Assembly (NCBI GenBank): GCA_012728295.1
Contig: JAAYFJ010000080.1
Span: 30,603-94,602 of the forward strand
Reading direction: 5' to 3'
From: Tissierellia bacterium
Lineage (GTDB): Bacteria > Bacillota > Clostridia > Tissierellales > Peptoniphilaceae
DNA length: 64,000 nt
The notes below the pieces were generated by a model. It was not told the DNA's origin. It did no database searches and saw only the letters and a list, made by a program, of their open reading frames with translations. This document shows positions 8,671 through 17,067 of this stretch, in pieces; position 1 is the first letter of the stretch, and each line of letters begins with the position of its first letter. Position numbers and translations under genes: made by a program.

Positions 8671-10017
8671 CTAGCCTACGCTAATTTGACCCTCTGCATT
8701 GCGATAGTTTTTAGGTACCACCTTTGTGTTAAATACATATATCATTGTCAACGGTCCTAAGCGTCCAATAAACATGGTAATAATAATTAGCAATTTGCTA
8801 ATCACATGTAATGTCGGTGTAATGCCTTGGCTTACTCCCACCGTTGCGAATGCAGAAACCACTTCAAAAGCTATTTGAATGAACTTAAAGCTTTCCAGCA
8901 AGCTTATTGCAAACATGGTTCCCATTACCACAAACATTGCCGCCATGGCTATTGTGATTGATTTTCTTATTACCCCTTCTGATAGTCTCCTGCCAAATAA
9001 ATTTACGTCTTCATATCCTCTGATTACAGATAAAAAAGTGAAAAAAATTACACCAAAAGTCGTAATTTTAATACCACCACCTGTGGATCCTGATCCTGCA
9101 CCTATAAACATGAGCATAATCATAAAAAAGGAGCTGCTATCATTGAATTTTGATAAATCTATGGAATTAAACCCTGCAGTTCTAGCAGTTACTGATTGAA
9201 ATATTGCACCCAACAATTTACTTGAACCATTTAATTCTCCTAGTGTTCCAGGGTTATTCCATTCGAGCACCAAAAAAGCTACTGTCCCTGCTAATATCAA
9301 TATACCAGTCATTGTGAGGACAAGTTTTGCTTGTAGGTGCAACCTTTTATATCTCTTTCTAGTTAATATGTCCATACAAACTACAAAACCTAATCCACCT
9401 ATTATTATTGCCGATGAAATGGTTAATAAAACAATCCAGTCATTATTAAAATCTAATAGGCTATTTCCAAAGAGGTCAAAGCCCGCATTGCAAAATGCTG
9501 ATATAGAGTGAAAAATAGAAAACCACAGGCCTTTTGTTATTCCAAATCTAGGAATAAACCTTGTAGATAATAATAATGCACATACTCCTTCAACTATAAA
9601 AGTGAACTTTAACACGTTAATAATGAATCTTACTATTCCAGCAGAAGTGTCCACATTCATTTGTTCTCTTATTACCAACCTATCTTTATATGTTATTTTT
9701 CTACGTAAAAATAACGCCAATAAAGTAGACATGGTCATAAATCCTAAGCCTCCCGCCTGGATTAAGAGCATTATTATAAAGTGGCCGAAAGAAGTATAAG
9801 TGGAAGCTGTATTTACAACTGTAAGCCCAGTTACACAAGTAGCTGAAGTTGCAGTGAACAGCGCATTTAACCAGCCCACAGAAGCTCCATTGCGAGATGC
9901 AAATGGAGTGTTAAGAAGCACCGTTCCTATTGCTATAAGAGCAAAAAAACCGATGGCCAACACTTGTGGAGGGTTCATATTTTCATTAGGCAACCAAAGT
10001 ATTCTTTTTTTCTTCAT
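8671..10017 (-). CDS. ktrB: KtrB/TrkH-type K+ transporter membrane subunit
   Basis: 448 residues with about eight to ten membrane segments arranged as four M1-P-M2 repeats. The selectivity-filter glycines are visible in ATCVTGLTV, FCNAGFDLFG, ARTAGFNSID and FATVGVSQG. It transports K+, often coupled to Na+, and works with the cytoplasmic RCK protein encoded immediately downstream. AGGAGTG precedes the ATG at 10017. The gene starts 14 nt after the rplT operon terminator; I see no clear promoter in the short gap, so some readthrough from rplT is possible. Confidence 0.93.
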   Translation of the reverse strand: MKKKRILWLPNENMNPPQVLAIGFFALIAIGTVLLNTPFASRNGASVGWLNALFTATSATCVTGLTVVNTASTYTSFGHFIIMLLIQAGGLGFMTMSTLLALFLRRKITYKDRLVIREQMNVDTSAGIVRFIINVLKFTFIVEGVCALLLSTRFIPRFGITKGLWFSIFHSISAFCNAGFDLFGNSLLDFNNDWIVLLTISSAIIIGGLGFVVCMDILTRKRYKRLHLQAKLVLTMTGILILAGTVAFLVLEWNNPGTLGELNGSSKLLGAIFQSVTARTAGFNSIDLSKFNDSSSFFMIMLMFIGAGSGSTGGGIKITTFGVIFFTFLSVIRGYEDVNLFGRRLSEGVIRKSITIAMAAMFVVMGTMFAISLLESFKFIQIAFEVVSAFATVGVSQGITPTLHVISKLLIIITMFIGRLGPLTMIYVFNTKVVPKNYRNAEGQISVG

Positions 10018-10030
10018 TTGGCACTCCTAT

Positions 10031-10098
10031 AAAAAATACCGAGTTCACATTCATAACAGATGATAATTCACCTATTTCTCAAAATGATCGACTCGGTA
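10031..10098 (-). terminator. Terminator after rplT
   Basis: TACCGAGT (10037-10044) pairs with ACTCGGTA (10091-10098) across a long 46-nt loop. On the minus strand the stem is followed by six U (10036-10031). Confidence 0.6.
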
Positions 10099-10111
10099 AT
10101 AATTTTGAAAT

Positions 10112-10462
10112 CTATTCGCCTTTAGCTAATTTTACTAAGTTAGCAAAACCTGCTTCATCATGAATAGCCATTTCTGATAACATTTTACGGTTAACTTCAA
10201 CTCCAGCTTTTTTCAATCCGTTAATAAAACGGCTATAGCTCATGTCATGCTGACGAGTTGCTGCATTTATACGTTGAATCCAAAGGGAACGGAAATTACG
10301 TTTCTTTTGTTTACGTCCAATGTACGCATAGTTCAGTGACTTCATCACTGCTTGATTAGCTGGGCGATAAAGTTTAGATTTCGCTCCAAAATATCCTTTG
10401 GCTTGTTTTAATACTTTTTTATGGTGTTTCTTAGCGTTTACAGCACGCTTTACTCTTGCCAT
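10112..10462 (-). CDS. rplT: 50S ribosomal protein L20
   Basis: 116 residues, full length for L20. The sequence runs [16 protein letters not shown] to NLVKLAKGE with the family core [17 protein letters not shown]. It binds 23S rRNA early in 50S assembly and, in Firmicutes, also represses its own operon by binding the infC leader. It is the last gene of infC-rpmI-rplT, 17 nt after rpmI. Confidence 0.98.
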   Translation of the reverse strand: MARVKRAVNAKKHHKKVLKQAKGYFGAKSKLYRPANQAVMKSLNYAYIGRKQKKRNFRSLWIQRINAATRQHDMSYSRFINGLKKAGVEVNRKMLSEMAIHDEAGFANLVKLAKGE

Positions 10463-10479
10463 TAAAACTCCTCCTTAAA

Positions 10480-10671
10480 TTAAGGGATCATTTGATCAAT
10501 ACGACGTTGATCTCCCTTGCTCACTAGCGCGCCTTGACGCAAGTTTCTTACACGTTTAGCACTTTTCTTACCGGTCAAATGACCCTTATACGCTTTAAAG
10601 CGTTTAATAGCGCCGCTACCTGTTCTTTTAAAACGTTTTGCTGAGGCGCGGTGGGTTTTCATCTTAGGCAT
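10480..10671 (-). CDS. rpmI: 50S ribosomal protein L35
   Basis: 63 residues, the usual size. The basic sequence [19 protein letters not shown] is diagnostic of bL35. It is a structural protein of the large ribosomal subunit. It sits between infC and rplT, with the conserved order and short gaps (15 and 17 nt). Confidence 0.98.
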   Translation of the reverse strand: MPKMKTHRASAKRFKRTGSGAIKRFKAYKGHLTGKKSAKRVRNLRQGALVSKGDQRRIDQMIP

Positions 10672-10686
10672 ATTATCCTCCTACCT

Positions 10687-11199
10687 TTACTTATCTGTCT
10701 GTGGGGACAAGAACATATTCATGTTTCGTCCTTCTAATTTTGGCTGCTTATCAATTTGGCTGACTTCTTTAGTCAGTTCACTGAAGGCGAGCAACACATC
10801 CTTACCGAGTTCCGTACGACCCATTTCTCTTCCTCTAAATCTTACAGAAACCTTTACACGGTCCCCTGCTTTTAGAAATTCAATAGCGTGTTTCGCTTTG
10901 ACTTGCAAGTCATGGGATTCGATATTTGGAGTAAGACGAATCTCCTTAACATTTATAACTCGTTGCTTTTTGCGTGACTCTTTTTCCTTTTTCGCCAGCT
11001 CATATTTATACTTTCCGTAATCCAGAAAACGGCACACTGGTGGCTTTGCCAATGGGGCTATCTTCACCAAATCCAATTTCTTCTGCTCAGCCATTTCCAT
11101 AGCTTTCCTTGGATTCATTACACCTAGCTGGTTACCTTCCTCATCGATGACACGGATTTCCTTGTCTCGGATTTCTTCATTGATCTGAAGCTCTTTAAT
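10687..11199 (-). CDS. infC: Translation initiation factor IF-3 with AUU start
   Basis: 170 residues when started at ATT 11199-11197. The first ATG is at 11118, but the 27 codons upstream encode the conserved IF3 N-terminus (LQINEEIRDKEIRVIDEEG, then NQLGV). An AGGAGGTG box stands 7 nt before the ATT. No ATG, GTG or TTG fits in that frame. AUU is the known start of infC in many bacteria; IF-3 itself rejects it, giving autoregulation. The N domain (about 1-75) and C domain (about 85-170) are both present. IF-3 binds the 30S subunit and proofreads start-codon pairing. Confidence 0.95.
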   Translation of the reverse strand: MKELQINEEIRDKEIRVIDEEGNQLGVMNPRKAMEMAEQKKLDLVKIAPLAKPPVCRFLDYGKYKYELAKKEKESRKKQRVINVKEIRLTPNIESHDLQVKAKHAIEFLKAGDRVKVSVRFRGREMGRTELGKDVLLAFSELTKEVSQIDKQPKLEGRNMNMFLSPQTDK

Positions 11200-11215
11200 A
11201 AAACTACACCTCCTG

Positions 11216-11249
11216 TGTAAAAAATAAAAGCGGACATAAATGTCCGCTT
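11216..11249 (-). terminator. Attenuator hairpin in the infC leader
   Basis: On the minus strand AAGCGGACAT and ATGTCCGCTT (11249-11228) form a 10-bp stem followed by a U-rich tract, ending 17 nt before the infC start codon. It is the terminator part of an L20-responsive leader. Confidence 0.85.
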
Positions 11250-11353
11250 GCTCGCAAAATAACTATCGTTCCTACGATAATATCGAACCTAATGAGTCTG
11301 CACTATTAGGTGAGAAGCGGATAACTTCTACTTGTGATTTATTCACGTTAATG
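11250..11353 (-). promoter_or_regulatory. L20-type leader RNA of infC-rpmI-rplT
   Basis: This is transcribed leader between the promoter and the attenuator. It contains two further stems: GAAG/CTTC around 11310-11325 and CCTAAT/ATTAGG near 11287-11315. Position, gene order and the following terminator match the Firmicute L20 leader, in which excess L20 stabilises the terminator form. The individual pairings should be treated as approximate. Confidence 0.75.
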
Positions 11354-11382
11354 AGTATATCCTATTTTTACGGTTCTGTCAA
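11354..11382 (-). promoter_or_regulatory. Sigma-A promoter of the infC operon
   Basis: TTGACA (11382-11377) and TATACT (11359-11354) are separated by 17 bp on the minus strand, a near-perfect vegetative promoter upstream of the L20 leader. Confidence 0.85.
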
Positions 11383-11424
11383 ATGTTTTTTTCAAAGACG
11401 AGTTCTGTGCTAACAGTATAACGT

Positions 11425-13344
11425 CTAGAAATCCATAGCTTTTGCGTCTACTTCTCCTCGAATTAGCTCAATAAACTCACGTAAATCCATGGCTCCTAAG
11501 TCCACTCCATCTCTACGTCTTAAAGTTACCTTGCCCTCTTCTTTTTCCTTGTCTCCTAGCACCATCATATATGGTACCTTCTCCATTTGAGCCGCACGTA
11601 TCTTATAGCCAATTTTTTCCGCCCTATAGTCCTCTTCAACCCTAATATTTGCTTCTTTTAGCTTTGCAGCGATTTCTTTAGCATACTCCAATTGATGATC
11701 CGAGATTGGAAGCACTTTAACCTGAACCGGTGAAAGCCAAGTTGGGAATTTCCCTGCAAAGTGTTCAATTAATATCCCAATGAAACGCTCCATGCTACCA
11801 TATACTACTCTGTGAAGCATTACAGGACGTTTTCTTTCGTTGTCCTTATCTACATATGAAATGTCAAATCTCTCTGGCATTTGGAAATCCAACTGAATTG
11901 TTCCACACTGCCAAGTACGTCCGATAGCATCTTCTAATTGGAAGTCGATCTTAGGTCCGTAAAACGCTCCATCACCTTCATTAATAGTATATGGTAGTCC
12001 TTTGGCTTCCAATGCATTTATCAAGCCTTTAGTTGCCAATTCCCACTGCTCATCACTACCCATGGAATCTTCCGGTCTAGTAGATAGTTCAACCCTATAG
12101 TTAAATCCAAATACATTGTACATATAGTCTGCTAAATCTATGATTCCAATTATCTCTTCTTTAATCTGCTCTGGAAGGATAAATAAATGCGCATCATCTT
12201 GAGTAAACGCTCTTACTCTCATAAGTCCATGAAGAGCTCCAGACAATTCGTGACGGTGAACTAATCCTAGTTCGCCCCATCTTAGAGGAAGATCCCTATA
12301 GCTATATAAATTGCTCTTATATAATAATATGGAGCCTGGGCAGTTCATAGGCTTAATTGCATAATTTCCCTCATCGATAGTTGTGAAGTACATATTGTCC
12401 TGATAGTGATCCCAGTGACCTGATTGGTGCCACAAATCTTCGTTTAGGATTATAGGAGTTTTTATTTCTTCATAACCACGTTTTCTATGCTCTTTACGCC
12501 AAAAATCCTCTAAAGTGTTTCTCAATACCATTCCTTTAGGATGGAAGAATGGGAAACCTGGTCCTTCTTCATGCATTGTAAACAAGCCCAACTCTTTCCC
12601 AAGCTTTCTATGGTCACGTTTTTTCGCTTCTTCTATTCGATCTAAATACTCTTCCAAATCCTTGTTCTTTTCAAAGGAAATACCATAGATTCTTTGAAGC
12701 ATCTTGTTCTTTTCATCGCCTCTCCAATACGCTCCGGCAATGGATAGTAGTTTTGCAGCTTTTACTTTTTTAACGTCATAAAGGTGAGGACCTGCACAAA
12801 GGTCTACGAATTCACCTAATTTGTAGAAAGATATAATAGCATCTTCTGGTAGATTTTCAATTAATTCTACTTTATATACCTCATCCAGTTTTTTGAAGTA
12901 CTCTAATGCCTCATCACGACCCATTTCGTATCTCTCTAGTTTTTCTCCCGCTTTCACAATCTTTTTCATTTCAGCTTCAATCGCTTCTAAGTCTTCGGGA
13001 GTAAATCTATGAGCTGTATCCAAGTCATAGTAGAACCCTTGCTCAATTGCTGGCCCTATGGCAAATTTTACATCTGGGAATAGTTTCATAATGGCATAGG
13101 CCATAATGTGAGATGAGGTATGCCAGAATATTTCTTTCCCTTCTGGGTCACTGAAGTTAACCAACTTAAATTCCCCATCTCCATGGATAGGTTCTTGCAT
13201 TCCCATTATTTTACCATCTACTACTGCTCCCAGCGAATTTCTAGCTAATCCTGCAGAAATTGACATAGCCACATCATTTACAGTCACACCATCATCAAAT
13301 TCGTGTATACTTCCATCAGGATAAGATAATCTTACTTGTTTCAT
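11425..13344 (-). CDS. thrS: Threonyl-tRNA synthetase
   Basis: 639 residues, full length. An N-terminal TGS domain (about 1-62) is followed by the editing domain with HTSSHIMAYA and DLCAGPHL, then the class II catalytic core with KPMNCPGSILLYK, RHELSGALHGLMRVR and QDDAHLF, and the anticodon-binding domain (about 540-639). Zinc ligands Cys/His of the active site are visible. It charges tRNA-Thr and deacylates mischarged Ser-tRNA. It is expressed alone behind a threonine T-box leader. Confidence 0.98.
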   Translation of the reverse strand: MKQVRLSYPDGSIHEFDDGVTVNDVAMSISAGLARNSLGAVVDGKIMGMQEPIHGDGEFKLVNFSDPEGKEIFWHTSSHIMAYAIMKLFPDVKFAIGPAIEQGFYYDLDTAHRFTPEDLEAIEAEMKKIVKAGEKLERYEMGRDEALEYFKKLDEVYKVELIENLPEDAIISFYKLGEFVDLCAGPHLYDVKKVKAAKLLSIAGAYWRGDEKNKMLQRIYGISFEKNKDLEEYLDRIEEAKKRDHRKLGKELGLFTMHEEGPGFPFFHPKGMVLRNTLEDFWRKEHRKRGYEEIKTPIILNEDLWHQSGHWDHYQDNMYFTTIDEGNYAIKPMNCPGSILLYKSNLYSYRDLPLRWGELGLVHRHELSGALHGLMRVRAFTQDDAHLFILPEQIKEEIIGIIDLADYMYNVFGFNYRVELSTRPEDSMGSDEQWELATKGLINALEAKGLPYTINEGDGAFYGPKIDFQLEDAIGRTWQCGTIQLDFQMPERFDISYVDKDNERKRPVMLHRVVYGSMERFIGILIEHFAGKFPTWLSPVQVKVLPISDHQLEYAKEIAAKLKEANIRVEEDYRAEKIGYKIRAAQMEKVPYMMVLGDKEKEEGKVTLRRRDGVDLGAMDLREFIELIRGEVDAKAMDF

Positions 13345-13370
13345 TTAACAATCCTCCTTATTTTTGAATA

Positions 13371-13560
13371 TAAAAAAAACCTACCTCCCAAAGGGACGAT
13401 AGGTTCGTGGTTCCACCCTCATTACTTCTCAAATCCGTTAACGCCGGCAACGATTATGTTTCCATAAAGCTCAGAGGTGGTCTTCAACGAACAGACTATG
13501 AACTCGCACCAACCGTTCACTCGCTTTAAGTCTTGTTTCGCCTACTCTTCTCTTCAACGC
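13371..13560 (-). promoter_or_regulatory. thrS leader: Threonine T-box riboswitch of thrS
   Basis: On the minus strand the T-box sequence AGGGTGGAACCACG lies at 13419-13406. It precedes a terminator in which AACCTA pairs with TAGGTT and TCCC with GGGA (13405-13379), followed by eight U. The Stem I GGTTGGTG segment and a specifier ACC (Thr) at 13481-13479 in GAAGACCACCTCTGAGC are visible. Uncharged tRNA-Thr pairing with the specifier and T-box would favour readthrough. A second ACC follows directly, so the specifier is threonine in either register. Confidence 0.93.
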
Positions 13561-13567
13561 TAGTGTT

Positions 13568-13596
13568 ATTATACCACAACTATAGTGAATTTTAAA
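13568..13596 (-). promoter_or_regulatory. Possible thrS promoter
   Basis: TATAAT (13573-13568) has a poor -35, TTTAAA (13596-13591), 17 bp away. It overlaps the end of hisS and gives a transcript start just before the T-box. Confidence 0.55.
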
Positions 13597-14905
13597 CATT
13601 TTTTAATAATGATATTAAATCATTTTCAGATAATTTCTCTTGCTCCCCAGTAACCATATCCCTTAGGGTCCAAAGTCCAGTTTCAACTTCTTCTGCACCT
13701 ACTATTATTGCTTTTTCCACTCCTAATTGATCGGCATATTTGAACTTCTTATTGATTTTACCAGATTCCAAATATATCTGACAAGCAATACCATTGTCCT
13801 GTAGCTTTGTACTCAGTGAAATTGCCTCATTGTTATTGTCTCCCATAGGAATTATTAATGCTTTTATCAAACTCTTAGGTGAGTCCTTAAAGTGCCCAGC
13901 TTCTTTTAGCTTGAAAAACAACCTGCTTAAACCAATGGAAATACCAACACCTGGTAATGATTGCTTAGTATAGTAATCTGCGAGGTTATCATATCTTCCA
14001 CCACTGCACACACTACCTATTTCTGGGTATTCGTCAAGTGTAGTTTCATATACTGTGCCTGTATAATAATCCAAACCTCTGGCAATAGATAAATCTATTT
14101 TATAGTCTTTTTCTGTGACTCCAAAGAGTTCAATTACCTGTACAACTTGTTCTAATTCTAATACACCTTGTGAAAACAATTCGTCATTTATTTCCAATGC
14201 TTTAAGAGCTTTTAAAACTTCTTGTGTATTGCCTTCAATTGCAATGAATTGCATTATCCTATTAGCACTATCCTCAGAAAGCCCAAGCTCTTCTAATTCC
14301 GCTATGGTTTTTTCAATACCAATTTTGTCTAGCTTATCTACAATCCTAAGAACTGACAAAGAATCTTCTATTCCTAAGTATCTGTAAAAACCAGTTAATA
14401 GCTTTCTATTATTAATCCTAAGAGTGAAATCATCAAAGCCTAAATCTCGAAAAGTTCGGCAAATAATTGCTGGTATTTCTCCATCGTTTTCTATTGCTAG
14501 AGAACCATTTCCTATTATGTCGATGTCACATTGATAAAACTCTCTATATCTTCCCTTTTGATTACGCTCTCCCCTATATACTTTTGCTATATGATAACGT
14601 CTAAATGGGAATGACAATTCGCTAAAGTGCTGCGCCACATATCTGGCTAAGGGAACAGTCAAATCAAACCTCATCGCCATATCTGTATCCCCTTTTGAAA
14701 AGCGATAAACTTGTTTTTCAGTATCGCCGCCACCTTTTGCAAGCAATACCTGCGCTTTTTCCAAAACAGGTGTATCAATTGGCAAAAATCCAAAAGATTC
14801 ATAATTATGACGAATGGTGTCCATCATATTATTAAAAAGTATCTGATCCTCAGGTAAATACTCATTAAATCCTGGCAAGATTGAGGGGGTTACTATATTG
14901 GTCAT
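13592..14905 (-). CDS. hisS: Histidyl-tRNA synthetase
   Basis: 437 residues from ATG 14905. The in-frame ATG at 14920 contains the AAAGGAG box that serves the second ATG, so the shorter start is preferred. Class II motifs are visible: motif 2 region RYREFYQCDIDIIG, ATP/His-binding FDLTVPLARY and the histidine A box RGLDYYTGTVYE. A C-terminal anticodon-binding domain is at about 345-437. It charges tRNA-His. It lies between the tRNA cluster and thrS, both on the same strand. Confidence 0.97.
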   Translation of the reverse strand: MTNIVTPSILPGFNEYLPEDQILFNNMMDTIRHNYESFGFLPIDTPVLEKAQVLLAKGGGDTEKQVYRFSKGDTDMAMRFDLTVPLARYVAQHFSELSFPFRRYHIAKVYRGERNQKGRYREFYQCDIDIIGNGSLAIENDGEIPAIICRTFRDLGFDDFTLRINNRKLLTGFYRYLGIEDSLSVLRIVDKLDKIGIEKTIAELEELGLSEDSANRIMQFIAIEGNTQEVLKALKALEINDELFSQGVLELEQVVQVIELFGVTEKDYKIDLSIARGLDYYTGTVYETTLDEYPEIGSVCSGGRYDNLADYYTKQSLPGVGISIGLSRLFFKLKEAGHFKDSPKSLIKALIIPMGDNNNEAISLSTKLQDNGIACQIYLESGKINKKFKYADQLGVEKAIIVGAEEVETGLWTLRDMVTGEQEKLSENDLISLLKNV

Positions 14906-14945
14906 AGGTTCTCCTTTCATTTCATTGAAATTACTTATATCGTTA

Positions 14946-14973
14946 TAAAAAACCCGGCGTAAAACGCCGGGTT
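14946..14973 (-). terminator. Terminator of the tRNA cluster
   Basis: AACCCGGCG (14973-14965 on the minus strand) pairs with CGCCGGGTT (14959-14951), followed by U-rich sequence. It ends transcription just after tRNA-Cys. Confidence 0.92.
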
Positions 14974-14975
14974 AA

Positions 14976-15049
14976 TGGAGGCGACACCCGGACTTGAACC
15001 GGGGGTAAGGGTGTTGCAGACCCGTGCCTTACCACTTGGCTATGTCGCC
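14976..15049 (-). tRNA. tRNA-Cys (GCA)
   Basis: A 74-nt cloverleaf with encoded CCA. The acceptor GGCGACA pairs with TGTCGCC, the anticodon loop CTGCAAC gives GCA, and the T-loop is GTTCAAGTC. It is the last of three tRNAs, 1 nt after tRNA-Gly. Confidence 0.97.
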
Positions 15050-15050
15050 A

Positions 15051-15125
15051 TGGAGCGGAAGACGAGATTCGAACTCGCGACCCTCGCCTTGGCAAGGCGA
15101 TGCTCTACCACTGAGCCACTTCCGC
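15051..15125 (-). tRNA. tRNA-Gly (GCC)
   Basis: A 75-nt cloverleaf with encoded CCA. The acceptor GCGGAAG pairs with CTTCCGC, the anticodon loop TTGCCAA gives GCC, and the T-arm is GAGTTCGAATCTC. Confidence 0.97.
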
Positions 15126-15137
15126 ACTTGCATTATG

Positions 15138-15165
15138 ATTATATCACAATGCAAAAAAATTACAA
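15138..15165 (-). promoter_or_regulatory. Internal promoter before tRNA-Gly
   Basis: On the minus strand an extended -10, TGATATAAT (TATAAT at 15143-15138), follows TTGTAA (15165-15160) with a 16-bp spacer. The same stretch forms a TTGCATT/AATGCAA stem, so it may instead be a processing hairpin. Confidence 0.5.
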
Positions 15166-15171
15166 TACTAA

Positions 15172-15247
15172 TGGTGCCCAGAGCCGGAATCGAACCAGCG
15201 ACACGTAGATTTTCAGTCTACTGCTCTACCGACTGAGCTATCTGGGC
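15172..15247 (-). tRNA. tRNA-Phe (GAA)
   Basis: A 76-nt cloverleaf with encoded CCA. The acceptor GCCCAGA pairs with TCTGGGC, the anticodon loop CTGAAAA gives GAA, and the T-loop is GTTCGATTC. A 9-bp hairpin TTGCTCCAA/TTGGAGCAA (15251-15271) lies directly upstream in the primary transcript. Confidence 0.97.
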
Positions 15248-15281
15248 GTTTTGCTCCAACTTTTGGAGCAACAACACTAAT

Positions 15282-15310
15282 ATATTACCCTATGGGTATT
15301 TTTTTGTCAA
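15282..15310 (-). promoter_or_regulatory. Promoter of the tRNA cluster
   Basis: TTGACA (15310-15305) and TAATAT (15287-15282), 17 bp apart on the minus strand, give a start about 30 nt before tRNA-Phe. Confidence 0.85.
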
Positions 15311-15357
15311 GAAAAAAAACCTTATTTTAATGTTCCTAAACTCCATACTTTAATCCA

Positions 15358-16173
15358 TCATACTGTAGTGCGAAGATTCAGCCATTCTAGAATATCTTCC
15401 ATCACTTGTTCCTTCTGAATTTCATTTAATATCTCGTGGTATAATCCATCATAAATTTTAATATCTTTATCGTTGCTAGAAATATTATTATATAGCCACT
15501 TGCTGTCCTCAACGCTTACTAATAAATCATCACTTCCATGAAGTATTAAAACAGGATCATTAAATTTGCTACATTTTTCTTTAATTACCTCAACACCTTT
15601 ATAAAAACCTCTCACTAACCCAACCGTCACGTGCTTAATAACTTTTGGATCATTTTTATAATTTGTTACTATTTCTAAATCGTGGGATATTTTATGTGCT
15701 TGAAGCCCAGCGAAATTTCCTGGTATCTTTATCTTTCCTGGAACCCATTTTGGAATTGGCTTCAGCTTTCCACTGCTATTATAAGTCATAGCCCCTGAAA
15801 GTATTAATCCATCTACCATATTCGGATGCTCTACAGCGAAACCTGCTACAGTGAAGCCTCCCATACTATGCCCTAAAATAAAAAGTGGAGCGTCAAGTTT
15901 ATCTTTGTTTATGAATTGGACTACTTCATAGAGGTCTTTAAATAACGTGTCCCGTTCATTAAAATATACTCTTTCTCCTTCACTGTCACCATGGCCACGT
16001 TGATCATATCGGATTGTTCTGTAGTTGTTTTCATTTAAAAACTTTACCAAATGGTTATATCTTTCTTTATACTCTGCTAATCCGTGCACAATGAGAACTT
16101 GCCCCCTAATTGGTTGTTCGCCCTCATTTACTTCCACAATCAAGTTCGTTCCATCAGACATTTGAAGTTTCAA
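15358..16173 (-). CDS. Alpha/beta hydrolase, monoacylglycerol lipase-like
   Basis: 271 residues with the serine hydrolase fold. The oxyanion segment is VHGLAEYKERY, the nucleophile elbow is GHSMGG, the acid is in HGSDDLLV and the catalytic His in DGLYHEIL. Overall similarity is to the lysophospholipase/monoacylglycerol lipase group, so short acyl glycerol or lysophospholipid esters are likely substrates; this is family-level inference. There is no signal peptide, so it acts in the cytoplasm or at the inner membrane face. It is the last gene of a six-gene minus-strand run, 2 nt after hslO. Confidence 0.88.
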   Translation of the reverse strand: MKLQMSDGTNLIVEVNEGEQPIRGQVLIVHGLAEYKERYNHLVKFLNENNYRTIRYDQRGHGDSEGERVYFNERDTLFKDLYEVVQFINKDKLDAPLFILGHSMGGFTVAGFAVEHPNMVDGLILSGAMTYNSSGKLKPIPKWVPGKIKIPGNFAGLQAHKISHDLEIVTNYKNDPKVIKHVTVGLVRGFYKGVEVIKEKCSKFNDPVLILHGSDDLLVSVEDSKWLYNNISSNDKDIKIYDGLYHEILNEIQKEQVMEDILEWLNLRTTV

Positions 16174-16175
16174 GA

Positions 16176-17063
16176 CTATTCCTCCTTTGAATCAATGTCC
16201 ATAAGTTCTCTAAGTTTATCTTCATCAAACATGTGCTTGCTATTACAGAACTGACAAACCAGTTCAGCTTTTCCATCCTCTTTAATAATCTCTTCCAAAT
16301 CCCTCTTACCTAAAGATATCAGAGCTCTTTCCATTTTTTCTAAGGAACAATCGCAATGATATGCAATATCTGTGGTTTCAAGTACAGTTAACTCTAACGG
16401 TGCCAACATAATTTCAGCTATCTCCTCTGGAGTCACTCCTCGAGAAATCATCGAGCTAACCGGTTCTAATTTGTGTACAGCCTTTTCCACAGCAACAATA
16501 TCCTCTTCCGTAGCATCTGGCATTAATTGTATGATAAACCCACCTGACCCTTTTACTGTTAAGTCAGTGTCCACAAGGACGCCAAGAGATACTACTGATT
16601 CAATCTGTTCTGATGTATAGAAGTATTGGGCGAAATCCATTCCAATCTCACCATTTACAAGCTCAACTTGGCCACTATATGGTTCTTTTAATCCCAAGTC
16701 TTGAATTACTTGTAAATACCCGTTGGTACCAACTATTCCACCTACATCCAGATGTCCATCTCTATCAGGTAAATCTGCCTCTGGATTTTCGCAATAACCT
16801 TTTACATTCCCCTTAGAATCGGCCACAGTTACCATTCTGCCAATTGGACCGCCGCCATTAATAATAAAGGTAGCTATGTCGCTTTCATTTTTCATAGGGG
16901 CAGCTATCATTGCCGAGGCAGTCAATAATCTTCCCATTGCCGCTGTTGATGTTGCTGATGCCCCATGTGTATTCCTAAACTCTTCAACAGTTGCCGTAGT
17001 TCTAGCTACCATAACTCTAACTCTATTATTTGGATTAATAGCTCTAATTAAATAATCTTTCAT
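16176..17063 (-). CDS. hslO: Hsp33 redox-regulated chaperone
   Basis: 295 residues, typical length. The C-terminal zinc switch is intact: CDC at 237-239 and CQFC at 270-273. In the reduced state zinc is bound; oxidation with unfolding forms disulfides and activates the holdase. The N-terminal domain contains NGGGPIGRM and GTNGYLQVIQDLG, family hallmarks. It is 4 nt after a methyltransferase gene and before a lipase gene. Together with msrA, the peroxiredoxin and thioredoxin reductase elsewhere in the window it points to exposure to oxidants. Confidence 0.96.
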   Translation of the reverse strand: MKDYLIRAINPNNRVRVMVARTTATVEEFRNTHGASATSTAAMGRLLTASAMIAAPMKNESDIATFIINGGGPIGRMVTVADSKGNVKGYCENPEADLPDRDGHLDVGGIVGTNGYLQVIQDLGLKEPYSGQVELVNGEIGMDFAQYFYTSEQIESVVSLGVLVDTDLTVKGSGGFIIQLMPDATEEDIVAVEKAVHKLEPVSSMISRGVTPEEIAEIMLAPLELTVLETTDIAYHCDCSLEKMERALISLGKRDLEEIIKEDGKAELVCQFCNSKHMFDEDKLRELMDIDSKEE

Positions 17064-17067
17064 ACTT

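Noticed and set aside
14975..15236. Short plus-strand open frames across the tRNA region
   Set aside because: They are antisense translations of the tRNA genes, a common annotation artefact.
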